Source: Patiria miniata
Taxonomy: Eukaryota; Echinodermata; Asteroidea; Valvatida; Asterinidae
Assembly: GCF_015706575.1 (NCBI RefSeq)
Contig: NW_024037076.1
Coordinates: 14,698,898-14,762,897 of the forward strand
Direction: 5' to 3'
DNA: 64,000 nt
Under the pieces are notes generated by a model. The model ran no database searches. It was not told where the DNA came from and saw nothing but the letters and a program-made list of their open reading frames with translations. Of the stretch, positions 15,501 to 26,855 are shown one piece after another; the first letter of the stretch is position 1; each line of letters opens with the position of its first letter. The translations under genes and the position numbers were made by a program.

Positions 15501-18500
15501 TGCATATCCATCCTGAAATATAGACACGTTTCATTTTCTCCGGACACTTGGCCTCCGTAAAATCCAACAGTGTGTGTGTTTTTTCTGCATTCACAAGGGG
15601 ACGTTGAAAAACAGAGGACAATAGGGTCTGAGATTCCCGAAGGTCCCCAATTTATGATCGTGTACAAAAACATAAAAGTTATATAATTGTGCACACTAAC
15701 AGACAATATGTAGTGCTTTCCAGGGCGATAAAAGTGCAAAATTAATTTAAAAAACACAGCCGTAACGGCCGACGGCACAAAACAGGCCAGGATTTTTTTT
15801 TTAAAGTGCACTTGTTAACAAAAGAAGGACACTCTTCCCAAATACTGGTGGGGTGGGGTGGGGGTAAGCGCTGGTGCAAAAAAAAGGTATTTGAATGGAA
15901 AAGGACAGTCTTGAAAAATTATTAGCGGGTAAATACGCCCTTAAACCCCCCAGCTGGCTACGCCTATGATATTGACACGGAATACAGCGCTATATTCGCT
16001 CTCTTACTTGAAACAGTAAAGGAGATCAAACACTGTGGGACGACACCGGTCTGCGTATCCGAAGAGCAGACAACTTCGTGCGTCCCTATCCCGAACACGC
16101 CCCCTGTGAGTGTGACACTAGCCCCGTCGGTGATATCCACGCAAGTGATGTCAGAAGGAAAGATTGGTTCACCAGATGGCTCGACAGCTGCGACTTGGGT
16201 CCATGTGATTGACACGGAGGTCACGCCCTGTTTTAGACACTCGTTTGCAACTTCTGGACAATTTGTTGTGGCGCTTACTGTATGGAAACAATTGAGTCGT
16301 CTTCTTAACATTCCTCCAATAGAATTTAAGTCATGTACTTAAACTCACTAAAACACAATATTTGATACATTTTATCTGTCTTAAATATCATGTGGGTGAC
16401 TGAAACATCTGCCGTACATTTTGTTTTCGGCAAATGTCATTCATCCTTACAACCCAAAACAAAAGCTATGAGCAACGTTAACATCATTTTCCTTTCTGTT
16501 GATTGCTAGAGTGGGTTTGTGTCTCAGAATTATTCCGATCACGTGGAATATGGTGTTGATTTGGAAACATCAAATGTGTATTTGTTTAAGGTATTGAAGC
16601 TTGCGTGACTTCGCTTTACAATGAGAATCATTCTACAACAAATGTTGGTGCATTTTAGCGGAAACAGCAGATGAGAAGTCAGCGATTCCTACGACTGTGA
16701 CCTTCTTTGTGTTGATGTTACTCACGTTCATTGCACTGTGGACCTGTGAATCCTGAAAAGCATTCGTTGATGTCCTTGCAATTCCGAAAGGGTGTGTTGG
16801 GTCCAGTACATTCAGTTCCCACGTCGTTCACTGTTTCATTGGGAAATAAGACATGAATTTTAACATTTGATTATCACTTACTATATTGGTCGTAATGAAG
16901 ACTATTTCAAAATGGACATATCGTTTCTTTGTTGTAAACGCTTGCAATTTGTTAGCTTTAAAGACGCATGGTTGTATGAATCTCGGTCACATAAAAAAGA
17001 AGTGAGATTTTGGTCAATGCGATCTTACGTGAGCAATCATGTCCACAAAATCCTGACGAACACATGCAATCCCTTGGCTGATTTGAAGAACATATGCAGT
17101 TGGGTGGGCTACCAGTAGCTAGGCAGGACTCACCGTCTGTGTCAAAATAAAATGCAATAAACTTCTAATTTGAATTGTATGCTTTCCTATGTAACAGTGA
17201 CTATGAAAGGTAGGTAAATGAGAAGATATCTTTTTTGAAAACATCTGCTTTGGTCTTAAACACATCTTACCGTTCACGGAGGAAACGATGACGAGTGTGT
17301 CGCACGTTGCACTATTCGATGACTGGTCGGTCGCTTTGTAGCGCATCAAATGTGGAGACGTCTCAAGATCGAAAGTGACAGTGTCACCAATCTCGTATGG
17401 AGAGCCGTTTACTTGGACGGTGATGGTGTACGATGCTCCAGAGTTGTCATATACAGAATGGACATCAGGCAGTGAGATTGTTGAGAAGCTCTTGTGACAG
17501 TCCGTGTAAACCGTCAGATTAGTGGCGCAAGAGATGTCCGGAGGCTCAACATCTTTAATGAAAGTTAATGTAAGATAACATGGAAAACACGATTAGTCTA
17601 TTTTTCACCAGGGTGTTTTGTTCAATGTCTCCTGTGGTTTAGTTTGGCCTTCTTCCGGCAGATTATAAGTAGATATGCCTATTTTGTAAGTAAATTAGTT
17701 TGCGATGTAACCCACAATTTTGGGATTCATGATTCTAAATAATCAGGGTACTACATGTAATTCAAAAGTATGTCTACTACAGAAGTTAAATTGTTCAAGC
17801 TACAATTTTCACCTGCGCATGATGAACCATTCCCTGTATATCCAACGTTGCACACGCAGTAAAAGCTCTGAGCCGTGTCCACACAGTAAGCATTCTCATC
17901 ACAGTCATGAAGAGGAACATCCGGGTCACATTCGTCGATATCTGTAACGGAAATCAGTTACACAGAATTAATAACCAGATATAGTATTGATATGCAGTTA
18001 GTCGATCAAGCCAAATGGAACAGGTGAGTCTGCTGACGATGACTAGAGCAGGCTAGTCAAAACGTTGAGACCAAAGACAGTTCTTTTACCGGTAGAACTT
18101 AAAGCAGGACTGTTCTTATTTAGAACTTAAAGCAGGACTGTTCTTATCAGAACAAAAACTACATAGCGAAAGTTGATAATAACCAGGACAAGTTCTTTTC
18201 AGAACTAAATATCTTCTCAGCAGTAGTTATTACCACATGGTGTATTACCGCAAACCGAAACGATACCGATACCCCACCATGCAAACATATAACAGGTGAG
18301 TCATTACAACAATGCTCTTGACTGTGAAGTAGGCAGCCAGAGATGATACAAAAAAAGAGAACAAAAGACTGAATCTTCCCACAAGTATTGAAAAGTCGGT
18401 CAACGGCTTTTTAAAGTCTAAATGCCCTCTATATACAGGCTTATGATGGATGTTGAATTATTCTAAAGTTAACACATTAGCTGTTTCCTTCTATATCTGT

Positions 18501-21500
18501 GTTAAACGCATTTTCCTTTCAAGTGACATAATTTCCATGAGACAACAAAACTCGCCATAATAATGTCCATTATAACACAACTGTTTGTGAATAGAGAAGT
18601 GAGACTTTTATTGTCAAGTTCGTGCTGAAAATTCTTATTGGACCTCACCTGGTGATTCCGTGGGATAATCTGGAAGCGTGCAATAGACGTAATAGTCTTC
18701 ACAGCAATCTCCGTAGATCTCGCAGGCACCGTCACACCAGCATCCTCCCCGCGAACCGTCAAGGAAACAGAAATTACGACAACCAACTGAAAAAAGAGTG
18801 AACTAGACTGAAGCTCCAATGAAACAGGAAAGAACTTAATGACTAATTAGAAACCAGTTGGCCTACATCGTCCTACCAAGGGCCAATCCGGAACACAATT
18901 TTTTTCCGGGGGGGGGGTGGCAAAGAAAAATTTGGTCCCCCAAAAGTGGGGTCCCAAAAATTAGGGCGTGGGGCCCGGGTCCCGCTTAAGGCCACCAAAT
19001 TATTTTTTGGATTGTAAAGGCTCTGTTGTGCGATCTGAGACAATTTCTTACCACTTTGATCATTTTTTTTTTAGGTAAAGGTGGTGCTGTTCGCAGTGCC
19101 TGCCTTTCATTGCGACGTCACTTAGAAAACAAAATTGGTGTTTTTTTTTGGGGGGGGGAGGCGGCATGACCCCCGTTGTCTCCCCTGGATCCGTCCTTGC
19201 GTCCCACGAGAATTCCAATGAATACCACCTATTTGGAATTCGAAGTCAAACATAAATGTATACTTTATTAAGATCTTCATGCATAAAATGAAATCTTGTA
19301 GAGTCTTATGTCTGATCTGAAAAAATGGTGAATAATTCTGAAGCAAAACACACCTAAGCTGAATTCAACATACGTAAAACTATGTGTTTACAAACGTGAT
19401 CCAGTCTACTGTACTACTCCCTGTATCCCGAGTGCGATTCCGTTACCGAGCGCGCGCGATGCATCGATTATGATAATGAGTAGACTGGATCACGTTTGTA
19501 AACACATGTGCAAGGAGTCGGGAACTAGCACAGCTTTTATGGCTGATACCAGTTCAAGCTGGTTCCCGATTCCCTTTTACAGTTCGAAATGCACATGTAT
19601 GTGTTTACAAACGTGACTCATTATCATAATCGATGCATCGCGCGCGCTCGGTAACGGAATCGCACTCGGGATACGGGGACCATCGAATGTACGCTGGGCA
19701 TGTAAAAGAAATCGCGTCGTTCAAACATTAAACACGATCGAAAATTTAACGTGTTCAAGATCGCGAGGGGAGCTCTCCGAAATGAACGGAAAATTTCACT
19801 TTTTTCCGGATCGTAAGTAAACTTCAGTACAACCATCTTAATTATCGATGTCTACTTGTACCTCAGGTGGCATATCTAGTAATGTGGAGGCCGTTTTGCA
19901 GGTGAAATCTGATGTTTTTTGTTGGAAAATGTTGGTTTTTGGGACGGTCAATGACGGTGTTGTCCAGGTCGCGGTATTAGCTTGGACCCCACTATCGCCA
20001 GACCATGGCCAAATGTTAAAAAAGGCGATAAGTTGGGTCCAAGTTACTCGGACTACAAGTAACTAAGAACATTTTCATGCTAAATGCCAATGATGATGGT
20101 GGTGGGATTCTTACAGTAGTCCTACATTTCATTTAAGTATATTTACCGCAATCTTCTTCATCGCTTCCGTCTTCACAGTCCTGGAAACCATCACACTGCC
20201 AGAACACGGTGATGCAGACTGATTGGCCGCAGTCAAAAGTTCCAAGGGGGCATGTAGGGGCTCCTGAAAATATAACAGTGGAAGTATAAGTGGAGACACT
20301 TGTATTCGAGTCACGTACCAAACATAGAGTCCGAGTCCGAGTCACTTCTCCCGAGTCCGAGTCACGAGTCATGAGTCATGCAGGTCCAGTCCAAGTCCGA
20401 GTCACGAGTCACGAAGGTCGAGTCCGAGTTCGAGTCATGAGTCTAATTTAATATAATTGGAAATAATTTAATTTTGGTTTTTGCGGATTTAGTGCAGATA
20501 TTTTGTGGAGTTTACGGGGTATGTGATTCACCAACGTTAGTCGTTATCATGTACTGGAAACTTAAACGTTTGCTATGCACCGTACCATCTTCGGCACCAG
20601 GCCGCAAATTTTTTTCCCAAACGAGATCGGACAATTTCAAAAGAGTGCGCTCTCACTACGTTATGCGTATCAATGATGTCCAGGGCTTTAGATAATAATT
20701 ATTATCTAAAGCCCTGGACATCATGGATAAATAAGCTATATAACAAGGAATAATGGTGTTTAAATCACTGACGATTGGCAGGTGATTCGTGGACGTTTTA
20801 ACTGCAGCTCGAGCATGTTGGTCACAGGTCCAACTTAACAAAGTTTGACAGCTACAGAAACATTTTAAAATTGCTTCCACGCAACAAAATTACTGCAATC
20901 TAAATTAAACCAATGAATCAAACATATGTCTTTTCTGTTGGCTTTGAGACGGATTACAAAAAGGGCATAGGGGTTAGACCCCACAAATTGACCTCCCCAA
21001 CGACGGTGGGGGGGGGGGGGGACATGCCGCCCCCTTTTTTTTTTACTAACGTCGCAAAAAAGCCAGCCATTGCAATTGTGTACACCACCCACAAAACTCA
21101 ACAAAAACAATTCATTTGCACCCCTTCCCCTTGTTTTTCATGTGAAATTAGGGGATGAAATTGTTTTGACCCGAATTTCTTTGAACTAATTTTTTTTGGC
21201 CCCTCCCCCAAAATGGTGTTCAGGATCCGACCTTGACCCCCCTCCACGAAAATGAGGTATGAATGTGGAGAAGTCAACAAAAGATTGAAAAGGTGGGATC
21301 AGAAATACAATCCCCAAGGTAGAGGGCATGGGAAGCGGGGTGCATAACAATATAACATCAACAGTGTCAGTTTGTATTGCGAAACTTATAATTATGGCAA
21401 CAGAAAGTCTTTAAAAATACTAATAATAATTCACTCAGTCTGATTTATGCTGATTTATTATCTCCCTGTTTGCGACTTTTTAATGTTAGTATTTATCTTT

Positions 21501-24500
21501 TCAACGTCTAACCTTTAACAATTGGACCCGTTTAACAACATACCTAGCCTGAAATATTTTTTTTTCCATGGGTGGCGATCTGATAATTTTTGGGCAGGGG
21601 GCTTGCCCGGCCCCCCATAATTTATCACAGTGAGTGCGTATTTTATTCCACCAGATGTGTCTTAATGTGCATTTATTATTTGTAGTCAGAGTCATTTCTG
21701 TTAATAGTGGAAAGTCTCAGACATTGCCAGGCCGTCATTTTTGGCAAGTCAGATCTTGAATTCCCAACTTAATTTACTTGTGTACATGTATTTCAATACT
21801 TTGTCGCAGTATAGTACAGTTTTTGCATGTATAACCAGGCCTGACATCAACTGGCAAGCATTATAAATTGTTTTTTAAATGAAGTATTGAAAAAAACAAA
21901 TCCACTGTTTGTGCCTGTCTTGCAAGTAGAGTAGAAAAAAAGGCAGAAAAAAATACTTTGGCCTCTATTCTGCTCGAAAAAAAAAGGCATTACAAAATAG
22001 TATCGGCATGACTCAGCATCTTTTTAAATGATAGCTCCCACGGCCGTCAAAACCCAGATCTGCGATGCTCCAAAATCTGCATTAATTTGAAGATATGATA
22101 TTGGTCTATCCCTGTACCTCATTTGGTGCTATTTTCATAAAATGCACAATAGGTTTGCTACGCCACCTACTATACAGCCGATTTGAGTGATTTAGGGGTA
22201 GGGTAAGCAAAAATGGTCAATTTTTAAGATAGAAAGCTTATCTACCACTTAAATCAAAGCTTGTGGTTTTAGGCAGTTTTTTAATTTAAAGAAAGTGTGT
22301 ATCGTCAGAATAAGTATAAGTTTCAAACTCATTTCTGTCCCCAAACATTGCAAAGTTACAGGATTTGGGGGTGACCTCGAAGCAATATACCCCCCAGGAA
22401 CACAAATGCGGATAAACTTGGAACCAACCAAATTTGTTCTTGTTTACCCATAAGTTGTAATAAGCAAAACAAATAATCCCCCAGAATAACAATTTGTTTT
22501 GAGCCGGGAGGCAAACATAACGGCTGTGCAACTTAATAGCAGCATTTTCGGATGTCCAAGAACAATAACAATTTGTTTGGAGCTGGAAGGAAAAATACCA
22601 GCTGTGCAACTTAAGAGCAGCATTTTCGGATGTCCCAAGATTTCCTTCAACAGAAAATAATTATTTAGATTAACCATTACAATTTTGCGATTAAATAGCC
22701 TTATTCTAGGGGCTATTTATAATTGAACATTTCAATCACACTGAGCATATTTTCCGAGAAACACATTGTTGAAAAAGCTATTTGGGGAGCAAGAATTTCA
22801 CTACACTGTTATACAGTTCAAGTACATATTTGGATTGACTTTGTTTAACAACGGCGACGCATAGGCCTTCGCAACCACATGGCTGGTTACATCTATTCAT
22901 TTGCTAAATGGCGGAACTGAATATTTATATCAAACAGGACGATGAAGAATCTTGCATTTATTCGCGGCGGCCGTATTCTAAGCCAGCCAATCAGTAATTG
23001 TTGATTCTAAGCATGGGCGTCGCGAAGGGGGGGGGGGGGGGGGGGGCAAGGGGGGGCACTTGCCCCCCCCCCCCTGGAAAAGCAACAAACAAAAAACAAA
23101 AAACAAGGAAGAAAAAAAAGAAAAGGAAAAAAAAGAAAAAGAGGCGCGAAGACAAAGTGGTGTAAATTTAATGAGTGGGGGGGGGGGGGGCAAAATATCC
23201 CCGCCCCCTCTAAAACTGATAAATCGAGAATGTGTTGAGAAATACAAGCATTTTTTGGAAAATTTGTTTTTGGCCCCCCTCTAGAAAAAATCCTGGCGAC
23301 GCCCATGATTCTAAGGCAACCAATCAGCGTATGGGGTTGCCGCCAAATTGCTCGGTTAACACGTAGTCAGGAGTGTGTGTAATTTGTACACCGTTCTGAT
23401 TTCTGTGCATTCTTTGTCACGGCTTCAAAAGACTTCCATCCTTCTCCCCTACTTTGCTCTCCGTGTAATGGGTTTCAACTGCTTCGGTGCATAGAGAGGA
23501 GGCATTTTTCTTTTTGGGACATGGGATTAGGTATTAACTTCAATAGGTTAGGACATTTCGCGTAAATGTTCCTCTAACGTGCTAGATGTCATGGTGTAAA
23601 GCGCCGTGATCACAGCCTATTCCCTACCATACTTGAAAGTTGAGCCTTATTGCAAACATGTATAATGCGTAACAAATAGCCCTTGACTATCCACACGATG
23701 ATCCAACTACGGAACAATTGATTGTTTTTGCTTTTACTATTCTACGAAAGTTTTCCTGAACTGCTAATTTGCTGACCTTTATCGTCTATGGTTTTACTGA
23801 AGTGATTCCAAATAAGTAGATAAGATATACAGAGTGGCAATTCATGTTGATTTTTGTGTGTGTTGATTGTGGTAATTAGTATCATATAGTGGTCATTGTT
23901 ATCATCACTGAGTCTTTGTCGAGTTATTATGGTGGTCAGCCCAGAGGTACCGCGAGTACCGGTCACGAGTACCGCCTCATGCCTCCAGTTTACTCTACTT
24001 TTTGGTCTTCCTGTTAATTTCCTTGAATTAAACTTGAAGATGTGGCACACACACAGTCGTGTCCACACATATATAATAGTGAAGACCCATTATTGTTCCC
24101 TTCTTTTGTTCGCTTTGTTTGTACATTTTTCTCTTTTTCTCGACAGCTCCCATAAGGCTTGTACACGAAATTCTTCCAAAGTCTCGGCTCAGGTCCTGGG
24201 GACATTGTCATCACTAATCCCCTATTGTCCTAAATCCTCAGGTGTATAGGTTAACCTTACCCTCCCATACAAACATGCACCCTAGCACGTTTGTTTATGG
24301 TGTAAATCGAGGACTTTCTCCTGTTCCTCTTCCCTTTTCCTTTGTTTGTACTTTTTTCGCAACTGCTCTAATTGGTTTGAACGCACCCAGACCCACACGT
24401 GTGTATTTACCTTCACCTGTAGACCCCCTATTGCCCCTCTTTGGCTTGTTATGTTCTTTAACTTTTTAGGAATACCTCCCACATGTTTTGTACACGATCG

Positions 24501-26776
24501 TTAATTGTGGACCTTCGGGAATTGGTGACCCTGTTGTCCTTTGTAACCCTTATTTTGTTTTTTCTTTGTTCCTAATGAAACCTCAAACACTAGCGTTTCC
24601 CAGGCTCATGGGGTAGATTTATTTCTAAAGATTTCCCCTCGGTATTGGAAGTTGACAAACTAGTTCCCTTGGCTTCGCCTTGGGAACAAGTTTGTCAACT
24701 TCCAATACCTCGGGGAGCGAATATCGACTGTCCAACCTCAAACCATGTTATATTTGTATATTACTATACCTCATAAATATTCATCAGGCAACCGCGGCAT
24801 TTTATTGGTCCATTCCAGCAACTTCACCGTGTGCAAGATTGTACTATTTCCCCGCGTCTTCGTACGCGCGCGTGACGCATAAAAAACAGGGAGGTACTAT
24901 CACACACTTGGGTTGCAGCCTTAGATTTGTTCCAGTACTGCGTTATCTCTTTACCAACGACGCATACGCTTTACGTGTGTACCGTGGAGATCACCAGTGA
25001 GGACAGTTGCATGTGCCAGTCTATTACAGCATACATCAAAATGGTGACTGGTGGTGCTTGCTTTGCGATTTTAACCGAGGAGGAACTGGGTGAAATTTTA
25101 CACATTATAATAAATGCAGTGTTTTGTGTAAATGTTAAATTTATTAAATTACACAACATAAACTCTCTATTCTGTTTGTCTTCTTAAATTAAAATAATGT
25201 TTCACTTTATTCAAATACTGCATGATCAAAAATATGGTGGAATGGACCAATGAAATGCCGCAGCTGCCTGATGAATATTTATGAGGTATAGTAAAACAAG
25301 TTCAACATGTTTTTGCGAAGAAATAGTAAAACAAATGATCCCTCGGTGTTGGATGATTGGGTTTTGGATGATTATCCAACACCTCGGGATCATTAGTTTA
25401 CACTATTTCCACACAGACCATGTTGTATTTGCATATTGTTGCATTGTGTTTTCAATCCCATAATGAACCCTGTACATGTTCACCCCATTGTGTATAAAAC
25501 ACCTTCAATCGTGGACCCCCATTATCCCTCTTTTGTTCTTACTTTTTAGGAAGGCCTCCCATATGTTTTGTACACAATCCTCCATTGTTGACCTTCGGAA
25601 ATTGTGGACTGTAATTTGTCTGTTGTTGTTCAACTTCCCCTATCGAATGCATAAACAAACGCACACATACAAACTTTGGTCTCTGTTTACTCCTATTTAA
25701 AATATTTATGGGTCATTCCACGAAGTTGAGATACAAAGTATGACATTGGGGTCAAATTTTCAGATTGCTTGTACAAGTTTTGTTTATGCATTTTTCGATA
25801 GCCCATACATACAGCCCATACATTCAAATTTAAATCATATGATTTTGGAAAGTTGGTAAATTTGTACACAATAAATATTAACATGTAATGACTATGGGAA
25901 AGTTGTGGATGTAACTAGAAGCAACGTCCTGTTACATCCAAACCTTGTTTTGTTCATAATTAATACTTCAAAATGCTTCAAATTCACACCAAACTTGAGT
26001 TCATCATCAAATAGCTTCATTCAAAAATGTCTATACTTATATCCTTTTAAAGACTGCTAAAATTGTTATTTCCAACCACAGCAAAAAAATACTGGTTGCG
26101 GATGAAACATGTGGAAAACCACTACATCACAATGCGGTATTCTTCGCCTCGATATGAATGGAACTAAATGTTGTTTGTGTTTGCAAATGTTGTCCCCAAA
26201 TCTTTATTTCAAGGGCAATTGCAGATTGCAGGTCATGATTTTCATACTTATTTTAGGCATAACCATGTCAATCGGTTGTGGATGTAACATGGACACCATG
26301 TGCCAACAGGCATAAAATTTTCCTCATATTTGGCTTAAACATTTATTTGCATAGAGTACGATCACATTATTTTACAAATACCAGTTCAATCATGAAATAT
26401 TGGGTCAATCCTAAATTGTTGCACAAGCCAGTTGTGGATGTAACATAATACGAAACAAGGGAATCCATATGTTACATCAACAACCCAATTTAATTTGTGC
26501 AAGCCATTTTGGCAAAACAGTTTAACATCTGATATTTACATGGTACATCTTCTCGCTATAATTTGTGTACAACTTCAACTCCAGTCCACTTGTTTTCTTT
26601 TCAAAATGAGTTATTTTTGAACTGAAAGTTTCTTTGTCACACTTTTTCCTCATGTTTTATGCCGGACACGATAACATTTACAGAATTCGGGTATAAAAGT
26701 TATTTTTGAATATCATCGAGCGTGGTATCATTTAAAAGATTATCTTACCCTTATTGTCAAATGATATTTGTTTTAA

Positions 26777-26855
<79 letters not shown>

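Larger units (their letters stand above)
14335..16007 (-). other. Gene A intron 9, repeat-rich
   Basis: 1.7-kb intron between two HYR exons. Holds two tandem copies of the dispersed repeat (14.5-14.86), an AC-rich run and a GATGAT run near 15.2 kb, and a MITE-like element (15,440-15,968) with an inverted copy of the dispersed repeat inside it. Confidence 0.6.

Noticed and set aside
22978-23306. Pro-rich ORFs around poly-G/poly-C
   Set aside because: Lie inside the MITE at 23,012-23,307 and depend on homopolymer runs.
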